The notes: a model not told the origin generated them from the sequence alone. Positions 33,889-43,108 are shown, counted from the first letter of the stretch. The stretch is 64,000 nucleotides of DNA from Acidimicrobiales bacterium (GCA_033344915.1 JAWPML010000001.1:344369-408368), one strand, 5' to 3'. Program-made: numbers and translations.

Positions 33889-34293
33889 CTACTCGTCGGC
33901 CGATTCGGGCTGCGTCCAGGCCCGATCGAACGCCACCCGCACGCCGAGGTCGACACCACGATCGCCATGCCCGTCGTGGCACGCGAGTCCGAGATCTTCG
34001 CCGTCGTCGTCCACGTCGATGTGGGACTCGCCCTGCCAAGCCTGCACGAGGTCGTTTTCGCGCCATACGTTCCAGAACCGCACGGCCCCGGGCTCGGACG
34101 TGCGGATCTCCACGACCTCGGGCGCGCGGTCGGACCAGAGGACGACGCGTTTTGCGGTGATGCCGTGCACGTCGAGGTCGTGGTCGGCATCGACCACCAG
34201 GCCCTGTGGGCGGGCATCGGTGGATGCGGTTCGGGTCACCGTCATCGTGCAGTCCGACGCCGTGCCCACCTCGATGTGGCGGACCGCGCTCAC
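33889..34293 (-). CDS. hypothetical protein
   Basis: A 134-residue acidic protein with beta-rich pattern (ARPQGLVVDAD, ITAKRVVLWSDRAPEVVEI, AVRFWNVWREN) and an acidic tail. No family is recognised. GTG 34293 overlaps the upstream stop (GTGA), so it is translationally coupled to the membrane-anchored unknown. The run is rbsK, nucleoside hydrolase, membrane unknown, this gene. It may be a ligand- or sugar-binding accessory, but that is guesswork. Confidence 0.6.
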   Translation of the reverse strand: MSAVRHIEVGTASDCTMTVTRTASTDARPQGLVVDADHDLDVHGITAKRVVLWSDRAPEVVEIRTSEPGAVRFWNVWRENDLVQAWQGESHIDVDDDGEDLGLACHDGHGDRGVDLGVRVAFDRAWTQPESADE

Positions 34294-35012
34294 GGGCTCT
34301 CCGCGAACGGGTCGATCGGTTCGTCGCCCCACGACGCGATGCCGGTCTCGACATCGACCCTGGCCCGTTCGACCTTGCCCGTGACCGGATTGGTTCGAGA
34401 CGGTGGACGGCCGGCCCGGAGTCGTTCGGCGTTCTCCGGGTCCCACCCGCCGGCCGCGGCGAGGTTCTTCCACACGCGGCTGCGGATGGTCGACGGCGAG
34501 GGCTCGGTTCCCTTGTTGGTGAGCGCGAGTGGGTCGACGCCGACCTTCCAACCGATAGGTCGTTCGACGGGCTCGTCTCCGTCTTCCTCGCCGATGGTGT
34601 CGGCGAGCGGTTCCTCGTCCGGGTTCGGCAGGGGGTCGCCGTCGACCGACGTGTAGTCGATGGTCGCGACCTCCCGCGACCCGACGTCCACGACGTCGAT
34701 GCGCTCCTCGAGGTCGTGCACCACGAGCGCGTCGTCGAGCACCCGGGCGTCGCTCTCCTGCTCGCCGCTCCAGGACAGGCGCATGCTCGACGCGCCGTAC
34801 GCGTCGCGCAACGTGGCCCGGACGGCGGCGTCGGCTTCGAGCCGACGGCGGGCCCGGTCGGCCTTGCGCATCGAGCGGTCCCGCAGCGGCCGGTCGCCCT
34901 TCGGGCGGAAGCTGCCCCGGTTCGGGTTGCCGAGCCAGTCGAGGGCGATCAACACCGCGGTCAGGACGATCCAGCCGAGCACCATCGAATACACGATGCG
35001 GTCGGCGCTCAT
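34290..35012 (-). CDS. membrane-anchored hypothetical protein
   Basis: A 240-residue protein: a single N-terminal helix (about residues 5-27, IVYSMVLGWIVLTAVLIALDWL), a basic stretch (RPLRDRSMRKADRARRR), then a long soluble, acidic and proline-containing part. No family recognised. ATG 35012 overlaps the nucleoside hydrolase stop (ATGA), implying coupled translation. The topology suggests an anchored cytoplasmic protein, given the basic residues after the helix. Confidence 0.6.
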   Translation of the reverse strand: MSADRIVYSMVLGWIVLTAVLIALDWLGNPNRGSFRPKGDRPLRDRSMRKADRARRRLEADAAVRATLRDAYGASSMRLSWSGEQESDARVLDDALVVHDLEERIDVVDVGSREVATIDYTSVDGDPLPNPDEEPLADTIGEEDGDEPVERPIGWKVGVDPLALTNKGTEPSPSTIRSRVWKNLAAAGGWDPENAERLRAGRPPSRTNPVTGKVERARVDVETGIASWGDEPIDPFAESP

Positions 35013-35944
35013 CGCGCGGGTGGCCCCACGCTGGTGCATGCCTCGACGATGAGGGCGATCACCGCCTCGGCGTCGACCGTCCGCAGGACGCGCACCGGTG
35101 TGTCGCCGTCCGGCGCGTGGCGGCTGTCGACCACGGTCATGCCGCGGGTGTGGGTGCCCGTCAGCTCGACGGCCACCGGGTGGTCGGATCCGCCGAAGAG
35201 TTCGGGATGGGTCACGGCGAGCACGGCGCAGGCATCGTGGATCGGCGCGCCGGCCGTGCCCCGCAACTCTCCGGCCCGGTCGACGGCGTAGTCGAGGAGA
35301 TCGGCGGCGAGTCGTGCAGCCGGCGTATCGGCCGCACGCATCGCGTCCCGCTCCTCCGGGCCGAGCAGGACCTGATGGGTGACATCCAGCCCGACCATCG
35401 TCAGTGGCGCCATGGTGCGGAACACCACGTCGGCGGCCTCGGGGTCGGCCCAGATGTTGAACTCCGCGGTGGCGGTGACGTTCCCTCCGACGGCGGCGCC
35501 GCCCATGATCGTGAATCCCCCGAGACGGCTTCGCAGCTCGGGATCGGCGGTGACCGCCGCCGCGATGTTCGTCAACGGGCCGACGGCGACCAACTCCAGG
35601 TCGTCGATGTCGCGGGCGGAGTCGAGGATGAACGACACTGCATCCTCGGACGCGACGGTGCGGGTGACGTCGGGGATCGACACCGATCCGAGGCCGGAGG
35701 GTCCGTGCACGTATGCCGCATCCGCGGGAGCGTTCACGAGCGGCTCGGCCGCGCCGCGGTGGACGGGCACGTCGAGCGCCGCGACCTCGGCAACGGCGAG
35801 TGCGTTGTGGGTCGTGTGTTCGATGCCGACGTTGCCGTTGACGGTCGTGATGCCGACCAGTTCGGCGACGTGCGCCGCGGTGAGCAGGGCGATCGCGTCG
35901 TCGAGACCGGGATCGCAGTCGATCAACATCCGCACCGGAGCCAT
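35009..35944 (-). CDS. inosine-uridine nucleoside hydrolase family protein
   Basis: A 311-residue protein starting with the calcium-binding motif LIDCDPGLDDAIAL of nucleoside N-ribohydrolases. Later ligands GPLTNIAA, GGAAVGGNVTATAEFNIWADPEAA and HDACAVL are all present. It cleaves ribonucleosides to base and ribose in the cytoplasm. The ribokinase gene lies 38 nt upstream on the same strand and would phosphorylate the ribose released. Whether it prefers purines or pyrimidines cannot be read. Confidence 0.9.
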   Translation of the reverse strand: MAPVRMLIDCDPGLDDAIALLTAAHVAELVGITTVNGNVGIEHTTHNALAVAEVAALDVPVHRGAAEPLVNAPADAAYVHGPSGLGSVSIPDVTRTVASEDAVSFILDSARDIDDLELVAVGPLTNIAAAVTADPELRSRLGGFTIMGGAAVGGNVTATAEFNIWADPEAADVVFRTMAPLTMVGLDVTHQVLLGPEERDAMRAADTPAARLAADLLDYAVDRAGELRGTAGAPIHDACAVLAVTHPELFGGSDHPVAVELTGTHTRGMTVVDSRHAPDGDTPVRVLRTVDAEAVIALIVEACTSVGPPAR

Positions 35945-35982
35945 GGGCGAAAGGGTACGCCGGGCGGGCGCGGAGTGAACCG

Positions 35983-36882
35983 TCAGGCCAGCAGCTGCCG
36001 GACCTCCGTCGGCGTTGGTAGGGACGGCTGGGCGCCTTGGCGCAAGGTGGTCACGGCGCCCACCTGCACGGCCCAGGCGGTCGCATCGACGAGTGAGAGA
36101 CTCCGGACGAGACCGTCGGCGAGTGCGGCGCAGAACGCGTCACCCGCGCCCGTGGTGTCGACCGGGGTCACCTGCGGTGCGGGCACGTGGACCGCGTCGT
36201 CGGGCGTGACGACCATTGCGCCCTCGGCGCCGAGGGTGACCACGACCTCCTCCATCGGCAGGCGCCGGGCGAGCTCCGTGGCGATGGAGGCGTCCACCGG
36301 GCCATCGTGGCCGGACAGGATCGCCAGCTCGGTCTGGTTGGGGACCAGAACGTTGACGTGCTCGAGCAATGAGGCCGGGAGTTCGACGGCCGGCGCCGGG
36401 TTCAGGATCACCCGGCCGGATGCCGCTCGCGCTGCCGCTTCGACCGCGGGGAGAGGGATCTCGAGCTGCAACAGCACCACGCTGGCGTCTCGGACGAGGG
36501 CGCCGGCGGTTTCGACGTCCGCCGCCGTGACCCGCCCGTTCGCGCCGGGGCTCACGACGATGCTGTTGTCCCCATCGGCGGCCACCGCGATCATCGCAAC
36601 GCCGTTGGGCGTGTCACGGGTGGTGAGCAGCGAGGTCGTGTCGATGTCGTGGGCCTCGAGGGCGGCGCGCAGCATGTTCCCGGCCGAGTCCGCGCCGAGG
36701 CGCCCGACCATCGCGACCCGGCGGCCGAGGCGGGCCGCGGCCACGGCCTGGTTGGCACCCTTGCCGCCCGGGATACGGGCCAGGTCGCCACCGAGCACGG
36801 TCTCACCGACCTGGGGGACGTATTCCACCTCGACGACGAGGTCGAGATTGGCGCTGCCGACGACGGTGATCTCCGGGGTCAT
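35983..36882 (-). CDS. rbsK: ribokinase
   Basis: The product (299 residues) has PfkB-family signatures: PGGKGANQAVAAARLG near residue 38 and DTTGAGDAFCAAL near 240, where the Asp is the catalytic base and GAGD forms the anion hole. The N-terminal VVGSANLDLVV strand and the NGVAMIAV lid region are ribokinase-like. It makes ribose 5-phosphate. It is followed by a nucleoside hydrolase, a logical partner for nucleoside salvage. Confidence 0.85.
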   Translation of the reverse strand: MTPEITVVGSANLDLVVEVEYVPQVGETVLGGDLARIPGGKGANQAVAAARLGRRVAMVGRLGADSAGNMLRAALEAHDIDTTSLLTTRDTPNGVAMIAVAADGDNSIVVSPGANGRVTAADVETAGALVRDASVVLLQLEIPLPAVEAAARAASGRVILNPAPAVELPASLLEHVNVLVPNQTELAILSGHDGPVDASIATELARRLPMEEVVVTLGAEGAMVVTPDDAVHVPAPQVTPVDTTGAGDAFCAALADGLVRSLSLVDATAWAVQVGAVTTLRQGAQPSLPTPTEVRQLLA

Positions 36883-36903
36883 GGGGAGATCGTAGGCGCC
36901 TCG

Positions 36904-37953
36904 TCAATCGATAGCGGCGAAGAGCGCGTGGGCGTGGTCCAGCATGGCGTCGACCCGCTCGGCGATTTCCGAGACCGGGCCGGTTTGGGCCATGCCGCCC
37001 TGGCTGCCCCGGAGGCGACGCGCGTAGGCGCCCTCGACGATGCACGCCTGCTTCCACCAGGAGAAGGCCTCGTAGAACGGATAGTCCGACAGGTCGAAGC
37101 CGGTCGCCACTTCGTAGTCCCGGATGACGTCCGCGCGACGGGGGAACGCCGGCGCCGTGGTCGGCGCGTCCGGAAGCCACGTGAGTTCCTCGTCGGGGTC
37201 CGCCCAGTACTGAACGGACCACGCGAAGTCGGCGATCGGGTCGCCGGTCGTGCAGAGCTCCCAGTCGAGGATCGCCGCCATCGAGAAGTCGTCGGCCAGC
37301 ACGACGTTGTCGAAGCGATAGTCGCCGTGCGCGAGCGCCGGCCGGGCCCGTTCGGGCGGGATCCGCTCGGCGAGCCGGGCGTGGAGTTCGTGGACCAGCG
37401 GCACGGGGCGCGCGTCCGCCCGTTCCACCTGACCCTTCCAGCGTTTCAACTGGCGGGCCACGTAGCCGTCGTGGCGACCGAGATCGGCGAGGCCCACGGC
37501 GTCCAGGTCCAACGTGTGGAAGGCGACCTGGGCGCTGAGCAGTGCACCCGTCGCTCGGCGCGCGTCATCGGCCGAGAGTGCATCCGCGTCCGCTCGCCGT
37601 CGGATGATCAGGCCGTCGACGAAGCTCATGACGTAGAACGGCGCCCCGGTGACGGCCGCGTCGTCGCAGCGGGACAGGCAGGCGGGCACCGCGGCGGCGC
37701 CCGACGCGCCGAGCGCGGACATGATCCGCCATTCGCGATCGACGTCGTGGGCGGTGGCGAGTGCGTGTCCCTCAGGAGGACGGCGGAGCGCGACGGTGGT
37801 GCCCACCGCGTCGGAGACGCGATAGGTCAGGTTCGAACCGCCGGCGGCGATGAGTTCGAAACGGAACGGTGGGGCCAGATCCGGAAGGCTGTCGGCGAGC
37901 CAACCGCTCACCCGGCTGAGGTCGAGACCTCTGACCGGCGGGTGATCGACCAC
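36904..37953 (-). CDS. aminoglycoside phosphotransferase-like kinase (ACAD10/FadE36 type)
   Basis: A 349-residue protein with a kinase-like fold: AAGGSNLTYRV near residue 37 (nucleotide loop), the catalytic LAHGDYRFDNVVL near 205 and the metal-binding ILDWELCTTGDP near 225. This subgroup, common in actinobacteria, resembles the phosphotransferase part of ACAD10, proposed to phosphorylate 4-hydroxyacyl-CoA in fatty-acid catabolism, and is not an antibiotic resistance enzyme. GTG 37953 is the start, three bases after the stop of the cNMP-binding gene, so coupled. Confidence 0.8.
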   Translation of the reverse strand: MVDHPPVRGLDLSRVSGWLADSLPDLAPPFRFELIAAGGSNLTYRVSDAVGTTVALRRPPEGHALATAHDVDREWRIMSALGASGAAAVPACLSRCDDAAVTGAPFYVMSFVDGLIIRRRADADALSADDARRATGALLSAQVAFHTLDLDAVGLADLGRHDGYVARQLKRWKGQVERADARPVPLVHELHARLAERIPPERARPALAHGDYRFDNVVLADDFSMAAILDWELCTTGDPIADFAWSVQYWADPDEELTWLPDAPTTAPAFPRRADVIRDYEVATGFDLSDYPFYEAFSWWKQACIVEGAYARRLRGSQGGMAQTGPVSEIAERVDAMLDHAHALFAAID

Positions 37954-37956
37954 GAC

Positions 37957-38370
37957 CTACCGGACGATGCCCTCTTCGATCTCGTGGAGCCGTTTGACGG
38001 CGCCGACGAGGATCTTCTTGGCGAGCTTCGGGCTCTCGTCGAGCATCGAGCTGAACTCGCGCCGGTTCAGCGCCTCGACGACCATGTCGGTGTCGGCGGT
38101 GACCGTGGCGGTGCGGGGGACCCCGGCGATGACGGCGAGCTCGCCGAAGAAGTCGCCCGGCTGATAGCGAGCGAGCACACGCCCGTTACGGCGGACTGTT
38201 GCCTCGCCCTCGGCGATGATCATGAACTCGCGTCCCGGTTGGCCCTGGATGGTGAGATCCCGGCCTGCCTTGACGGTGATCGGGGTCATGAAGGACGCGA
38301 CCTTCCTGAGCTCCTTCTTCGACAGCTCGGAGAAGAGTTCGATGTCCGCAAGTTGCTCGACCAACGCCAT
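37957..38370 (-). CDS. cyclic nucleotide-binding domain protein
   Basis: A 137-residue stand-alone cNMP-binding domain. The phosphate-binding cassette GDFFGELAVIAGVPRTATVTA near residue 80 has the conserved Glu and Arg that contact the cyclic nucleotide. There is no DNA-binding domain. ATG 38370 is chosen because GGGAGGTAG lies directly upstream; the frame extends to 38415 without support. It may act as a cAMP-dependent partner of another protein, perhaps the phosphotransferase downstream. Confidence 0.85.
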   Translation of the reverse strand: MALVEQLADIELFSELSKKELRKVASFMTPITVKAGRDLTIQGQPGREFMIIAEGEATVRRNGRVLARYQPGDFFGELAVIAGVPRTATVTADTDMVVEALNRREFSSMLDESPKLAKKILVGAVKRLHEIEEGIVR

Positions 38371-38465
38371 GGCTACCTCCCGACAGGCCCGTGCCTGCGT
38401 TCTGGGGGACTTCATAGCACGAGGGGGCTGGTCCGGTCAGGCCCGACCGCGCCGGAGGAGGTGGG

Positions 38466-39425
38466 TCAGAAGAGGGCGATCGGGTTGACCGGTGCGCCCG
38501 TGGCGCCGACGAACGGCTCCGGTGTCGCCTCCAGCAGGAAGTGGTGTCGGCCGTAGTCCTTGCAGATCTCGGCGAGCTCCTCGAGGTGCCAGTTCTGTCC
38601 CTGGGTGAACCCCATGTCGACGACGTCGAGGCAGTGGACCCCGAGTACGTTGTCCCACTCCTGTGCGGGGAACACCTCGAACATGTAGGTGTCGGTCGCC
38701 GCGGCGGCGATGTCGTGGCGATGGAACCAGCGCACCGCATCGATGCCGGGGCCGGGGCTGCTGGCGTCGCCACCCTCGCCCATCGTGTATTGGGTCGCGC
38801 CCTGCTCGAGGTACAGACGCATGCGGCCGGTCCGGATGAGGACGATGTCGCCGGCCCTGACCTCGACCCCCGCCCACTCGGCCGCCTCGTCCAAGTCGGC
38901 TCCGGTCACCTCGTGATTGTCCGCGAGACGGTCGAGCCCCTTCGATCCGGCGATGTCGAGCAGGACGCCCCGCCCGACGAGGGAACGAACGTGCTCGATA
39001 CCGAGCTCCGTGGAGCCGTCGCGGGCGGTGATGGAGGAGGCCGGGATGCCGTTGTAGAGCGTGTGGTTGTAGCTGACGTGGGAGAGGCCGTCCCAGTGGG
39101 TGCCGGCCTGGAGGCCCATCGTCACCATGTCGTCGGAGAAGTGGGGAACCATGCCATCGCCGTCGGGGTCGCCGAGGTCGGCGTGGTCGATGGTGCCCAT
39201 GACGTGGATCGGATTGATGCGGGTCGGGATCTGGCCGATCTGGACGCCGTCGTGTTTGAGGTCGATGGCCAGCGAGACGGCGCGTCCGTGCTCGACCGAT
39301 GCCGCGGCTTCGACCCGCGCCGCGTCGGTGATGTGGTTGAGCGTGCCGATGCGGTCGTCGTCGCCCCACCGGCCCCAGTTGCGGACCTCGGCGGCGACCT
39401 CGTGGAAGAAAGCGTTGAACGACAT
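38466..39425 (-). CDS. cyclase family protein (kynurenine formamidase fold)
   Basis: A 319-residue metal-dependent hydrolase. The family motif LQAGTHWDGLSHV near residue 95 supplies the metal-binding His/Asp residues, and a later histidine pair is in WFHRHDIAA. Members hydrolyse amides or lactones such as N-formylkynurenine; in actinobacteria many are near ring-cleavage pathways. Substrate unknown. ATG 39425 (MSFNAFF) is chosen over upstream codons that overlap the dehydrogenase. It lies 31 nt after the dehydrogenase stop. Confidence 0.8.
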   Translation of the reverse strand: MSFNAFFHEVAAEVRNWGRWGDDDRIGTLNHITDAARVEAAASVEHGRAVSLAIDLKHDGVQIGQIPTRINPIHVMGTIDHADLGDPDGDGMVPHFSDDMVTMGLQAGTHWDGLSHVSYNHTLYNGIPASSITARDGSTELGIEHVRSLVGRGVLLDIAGSKGLDRLADNHEVTGADLDEAAEWAGVEVRAGDIVLIRTGRMRLYLEQGATQYTMGEGGDASSPGPGIDAVRWFHRHDIAAAATDTYMFEVFPAQEWDNVLGVHCLDVVDMGFTQGQNWHLEELAEICKDYGRHHFLLEATPEPFVGATGAPVNPIALF

Positions 39426-39456
39426 GGCCGCCGAGCGTAGGACAGCCGCGCCGCGG

Positions 39457-40404
39457 CTAGTAGCCGAGCTGGAGGTCCACGACGCCCGCGAGCGGCTCGC
39501 CCGCCCGGAAGCGGTGGTAGTTGTCGACGAACGCGTCGAACATCGCGGTCCGCGCGCCCGGGCCGACCCACGAGACGTGCGGGGAGAGACGAACCCCGGG
39601 GTGGGTGAAGAGCCAATGACCGGCGGGCAGGGGTTCGGGGTCCACGGTGTCGAGCGATGCACAGGCGACCGTGCCGTGGTCGAGGGCGGCGCGCAGCGCG
39701 TCCTGGTCGATGAGGGAGCCACGGGCCACGTTCACGATGTGGAGCCCCGGGGTCGCCGCGGCCAGCAGCTCGGCGTTCACCATGTGGTGGCTGTCGTCCG
39801 TGGCGGGCGCGGCGATGACCAGATGGTCCGCCTCGCCGATGACCGCGGCGAGGTCGGTGGCGACCTCCATGCCGTCGACCGGCGACGGCAGGTCACGACG
39901 ACGGACACCGATGACCCGCATGCCGAAGGCGAGCGCAAGCCGGGCGACGTGGCTGCCGATGCCGCCCACACCGAGGATCACGACCGTCTTCCCGTAGAGC
40001 CCCGAGATGCGCTGGTCGCTGAACCATCCGGTCTCCGGCACGTCGTCGATCCAGACCTGGGGCATGGCCTTGGCGTGGCTGATCATCGCCGCGATCGCGA
40101 ACTCGCCGATCGGGATCGCGGTGGCCCCACGAGCACACGCGAGCGTCTGGTCCTCGCCGAGGATGTCGAGCGGGAAACGGTCCACGCCGACGCCCATGAC
40201 CTGCACCCAACGCACACCCCTCGTGAGCAGTTCGGGCACGTTCCCCCCGCCCCACGTGTGGGTGTAGAGCGCCTCGGCCCGAAGCTCGTCGGGCACCGGC
40301 TCGTCCGGGCCGAGCGTCGTGATCCGGATGCCCGGCAGCTCGGTGATCGACTCCGGGAGATCCATCCCGAGATTGTTGACGACGTGGGTTTCTGGCTCGT
40401 TCAC
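39457..40404 (-). CDS. D-2-hydroxyacid dehydrogenase
   Basis: A 315-residue NAD(P)-dependent oxidoreductase. The nucleotide-binding VVILGVGGIGSHVARLA is near residue 140, the catalytic Arg is in NVARGSL near 225, the acid in SLDTVDPEPLP near 250, and the His in LSPHVSW near 275. The family reduces 2-keto acids to D-hydroxyacids. The substrate is unknown. The neighbouring cyclase-family hydrolase on the same strand suggests a small catabolic operon. Confidence 0.85.
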   Translation of the reverse strand: MNEPETHVVNNLGMDLPESITELPGIRITTLGPDEPVPDELRAEALYTHTWGGGNVPELLTRGVRWVQVMGVGVDRFPLDILGEDQTLACARGATAIPIGEFAIAAMISHAKAMPQVWIDDVPETGWFSDQRISGLYGKTVVILGVGGIGSHVARLALAFGMRVIGVRRRDLPSPVDGMEVATDLAAVIGEADHLVIAAPATDDSHHMVNAELLAAATPGLHIVNVARGSLIDQDALRAALDHGTVACASLDTVDPEPLPAGHWLFTHPGVRLSPHVSWVGPGARTAMFDAFVDNYHRFRAGEPLAGVVDLQLGY

Positions 40405-40463
40405 GGCCGGAGCGTAGCCGCGGCTCCGACCTGTCGAATTCGTACTACGTTCGTGGGAAGGAA

Positions 40464-40997
40464 ATGACCGGGCTCTATCTCTTCTGTTTGATCGTCGGAC
40501 TCCCGCTACTGCTGTGGATGGCCATCGGCGGCGACGCGGACGGTGGCGACGGTCTCAGCATCGACCTGGACGGCGATGGTCCGTTCGTCGCGATCCCGCT
40601 GAGCGCGATCGCGTTCTTCCTCGCAGGGTTCGGCGCGATCGGGCTCGTCGGCGAGTGGACGGACACGCCCTTTCTCGTCACGCTGCTCGCGGCGGGGGCG
40701 ATCGGGATCGGCGCAGGCTGGGGTAGCAAGGCACTGCTGACGTGGGCGGGAGCGGACGACGCTTCGAGCACCGTCGCGGACCACGAGCTCGAAGGCTCGA
40801 TCGCCCAGGTGGCGCTGCCGGTGAGCAGTGACCACCGGGGAAAGATCATTCTCGACATCGCGGGGGCACGCGAGCAGATGACCGCCTCGCCGGCCGATGG
40901 GTCGACCATCGATGCCGGCGAACGGGTGGTCGTCGTGCGGATCGAGGGAGGGGTGGCGCTCGTCGCGCCGCTCGGTCCCGCGATGGAGCTCGAGTGA
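40464..40997 (+). CDS. NfeD-like membrane protein
   Basis: A 177-residue protein with three hydrophobic segments (about residues 3-20, 43-65, 68-90) and a C-terminal OB-like beta domain (residues 105-175: GSIAQVALPVS, GKIILDI, GERVVVVRIEGGVALV). This layout matches the NfeD/YuaF proteins encoded beside flotillins, and a flotillin gene follows 65 nt downstream. The pair is thought to organise membrane microdomains. Confidence 0.8.
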   Translation: MTGLYLFCLIVGLPLLLWMAIGGDADGGDGLSIDLDGDGPFVAIPLSAIAFFLAGFGAIGLVGEWTDTPFLVTLLAAGAIGIGAGWGSKALLTWAGADDASSTVADHELEGSIAQVALPVSSDHRGKIILDIAGAREQMTASPADGSTIDAGERVVVVRIEGGVALVAPLGPAMELE

Positions 40998-41061
40998 TCA
41001 ACGCGAGGCCGGCCATCTCGGTCGGCGACGTAGCGCGCAGAAGCGCAGGAGGTATGGAGTA

Positions 41062-42381
41062 GTGGAGTTCATCATTGCCGCAGCGGTGATCATCGTCATC
41101 GGCGTACTGCTGGCGATCGCGATCGTCAGTTCGCTGATCGTCATCTGCCCGCCGAACCGGGTCGCGGTCATCACCGGCAAGAAGCGGACGCTGTCCGACG
41201 GTCGCACCGTCGGCTACCGGATCCTCAGGGGTGGTCGCACCATCCGCTGGCCGATCGTCGAGAAGGTCGCGTGGATGGACCTCAACACGATTCCGCTCGA
41301 GGTGTCCGTCACCAACGCCTACTCCAAGGGCACGATTCCGCTCAACGTGCAAGGCATCGCCAACGTGAAGGTGTCGTCGAAGGAAGGCCTTCTGGAGAAC
41401 GCGGCCGAGCGCTTCCTGCATGTTCCGCACGCCAACATCGGCCAGATCGCGAAGGAGACCCTGGAGGCCAACCTCCGTGGCGTGCTCGCGACTCTCTCGC
41501 CCGAAGAGGTCAACGAGGACCGGCTGAAGTTCTCCCAGCAGCTGATCGACGAGGCCGACGACGACATCAAGACGCTGGGGCTCGAGCTGGACGTGATGAA
41601 GATCCAGAACGTCACCGACGACAACCAGTACCTCGAGTCCGTCGGCCGTCGTCTCACCGCTGAGGTCGTCAAGGAGGCCCGCGTGGCCGAGGCCAACCGC
41701 ATGGCCGAGTCGGAGCAGGCCGAGGCAGGAGCTCGCGAGCGCGCCCAGATCGCGGCCGTGCAGGCGGACAAGAACATCGTCGAGGAGCAGAACCAGCTCC
41801 GCGTGCGTACCGCTGAACTCGACGCAGTCGCGCGGGCCAAGGAGGAGGAGGCGTCCGTCGCCGGCGACATCGCCCGAGCCACCGCGGAGCAGGAGCTCGA
41901 GCAGCAGCGCATCGAGCTGGAGCGTCGTCGACTCGAGGCCAATGTGGTCACCCCGGCCAAGGCCAACCTCGAAGCGAAGCAGCTGGAGGCACAAGCCGAG
42001 GCAGCCAAGATCATCGAGGACGGCAAGGCGCAGGTCGATGTCTTCCGTCGTCTTACCGAGCAGTATCAGGCTGCGGGCGACGACGGTCAGCGCATCTTCG
42101 TCCTGAACATGCTCCCGGACCTGGTCGAGAAGATCACCTCCACGGTGCGCAACATCGACATCGAGCGCGTCGCCGTGGTCGACAACGGTGGGAGCGGCGG
42201 TGCCGGTGGGATCCCCGGCCTCGTTGCGCAGCTTCCCGGCGCGGTCGTGAGCCTCAGCGAACAGATCGAGGCGGCGACCGGCGTCGACATCCTGAAGAGC
42301 ATGCGTCCCGATGACGAGCCGGGTGACGGCGCGGCGTCCGAACTGCCGCCGCCCCCGCCGGCGCCGGCCGGCGACGCCTGA
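41062..42381 (+). CDS. flotillin-like SPFH protein
   Basis: A 439-residue protein: N-terminal membrane hairpin (residues 3-28), SPFH domain (about 30-200, PPNRVAVITGKK, GIANVKVSS), then a long Ala/Glu-rich coiled coil (about 205-345) and a Pro/Gly-rich tail. Flotillins oligomerise at the inner membrane face. GTG 41062 is chosen because AGGAGG at 41047-41052 is correctly spaced. The NfeD-like partner is immediately upstream. A hairpin terminator follows the stop at 42390-42411. Confidence 0.9.
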   Translation: MEFIIAAAVIIVIGVLLAIAIVSSLIVICPPNRVAVITGKKRTLSDGRTVGYRILRGGRTIRWPIVEKVAWMDLNTIPLEVSVTNAYSKGTIPLNVQGIANVKVSSKEGLLENAAERFLHVPHANIGQIAKETLEANLRGVLATLSPEEVNEDRLKFSQQLIDEADDDIKTLGLELDVMKIQNVTDDNQYLESVGRRLTAEVVKEARVAEANRMAESEQAEAGARERAQIAAVQADKNIVEEQNQLRVRTAELDAVARAKEEEASVAGDIARATAEQELEQQRIELERRRLEANVVTPAKANLEAKQLEAQAEAAKIIEDGKAQVDVFRRLTEQYQAAGDDGQRIFVLNMLPDLVEKITSTVRNIDIERVAVVDNGGSGGAGGIPGLVAQLPGAVVSLSEQIEAATGVDILKSMRPDDEPGDGAASELPPPPPAPAGDA

Positions 42382-42389
42382 TCCGAGGC

Positions 42390-42411
42390 GGCTCGCGCTA
42401 GCGCGCGAGCC
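42390..42411. terminator. bidirectional hairpin
   Basis: GGCTCGCG (42390-42397) and CGCGAGCC (42404-42411) form a perfect eight-pair stem with a six-base loop. It lies nine bases after the flotillin stop and contains the TAG of the convergent Crp/Fnr gene in its loop. It can terminate both genes. Confidence 0.65.
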
Positions 42412-43045
42412 CTTCCAGAAGGTCGCGGTCGAGGATCTCGACCCGGCCCCGGCCCACCACGATCGCCCCCTCGGCCTCCGCGGCCTTGAGGGGGCGATTC
42501 GCCGTCTGGCGGCGAGTGCCGGCCATCGCCGCGATGTCCTCCTGGCGGACGCGCACGACGACCGGTCGTGCGCCGGTGTCGAAGGCATCGGCGAGACGGA
42601 GCAGCACCCGCAACACGCGCGTCTCCACCGGCGTGAACAGCACCTCCATCAGCTGCGCCATGGTCTCCTCGAGCTTGTCCGTGACGATCTCGAGCAGGCG
42701 ACGATCGACGCTCGGGTCGGCGTGCCGCAGCTCGTCGAGTGACGCCTGGGTGAGGGCGAGCGTCTCGGTCGGTTCGAGCGCCGTGACCTTCGCGGTGCGG
42801 CGTCCCTGGCCGAGGATGGCCATCTCGCCGAGGATCTCGCCGGGCCCACGGACGGCGAGCGCCGCCACGTCGCCCCGAGCCGTGGAGACCTCCACGAGGA
42901 CGCGGCCTTTGTCGATGACGTGGAAGGTGTCGCCCATCTCGCCCTCGTGGAAGATCGGTTCGTCCTTGCCGTACCGCCGACGAATCATCTTCTGGCGCCA
43001 CACGGGCGTTGCCGGGCCGAGAATGTCGAGGAAGCCGCCGTCCAT
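42398..43045 (-). CDS. Crp/Fnr family transcriptional regulator
   Basis: A 215-residue protein. The cNMP-binding fold covers residues 15-120 (FHEGEMGDTFHVIDKGRV, PGEILGEMAILGQGRRTAKV, with the PBC-like Glu and Arg). A helical dimer interface follows, and a winged helix (RVRQEDIAAMAGTRRQTANRPL, about 165-185) binds DNA. The PBC is close to cyclic nucleotide-binding members, so cAMP is a plausible ligand. ATG 43045 is chosen; it is divergent from the KstR-like gene with a 63-nt gap. Confidence 0.85.
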   Translation of the reverse strand: MDGGFLDILGPATPVWRQKMIRRRYGKDEPIFHEGEMGDTFHVIDKGRVLVEVSTARGDVAALAVRGPGEILGEMAILGQGRRTAKVTALEPTETLALTQASLDELRHADPSVDRRLLEIVTDKLEETMAQLMEVLFTPVETRVLRVLLRLADAFDTGARPVVVRVRQEDIAAMAGTRRQTANRPLKAAEAEGAIVVGRGRVEILDRDLLEGLAR

Positions 43046-43074
43046 GGTCGCAGCGTAGTGGCGCGGCCCGGCCG

Positions 43075-43086
43075 GACGATTTCGTC
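43075..43086. promoter_or_regulatory. candidate operator in divergent promoter
   Basis: GACGA-TT-TCGTC is a perfect short palindrome in the 63-nt gap between the Crp/Fnr gene and the KstR-like gene. It could be the site of either regulator. It does not resemble the known KstR motif. Weak. Confidence 0.25.
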
Positions 43087-43108
43087 TCCGGCGGATGCAT
43101 CCACCACA

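Noticed and set aside
37841..37860. GGTTCGAACC as a tRNA T-arm
   Set aside because: It lies within a coding gene and no acceptor or anticodon arms can be formed around it.
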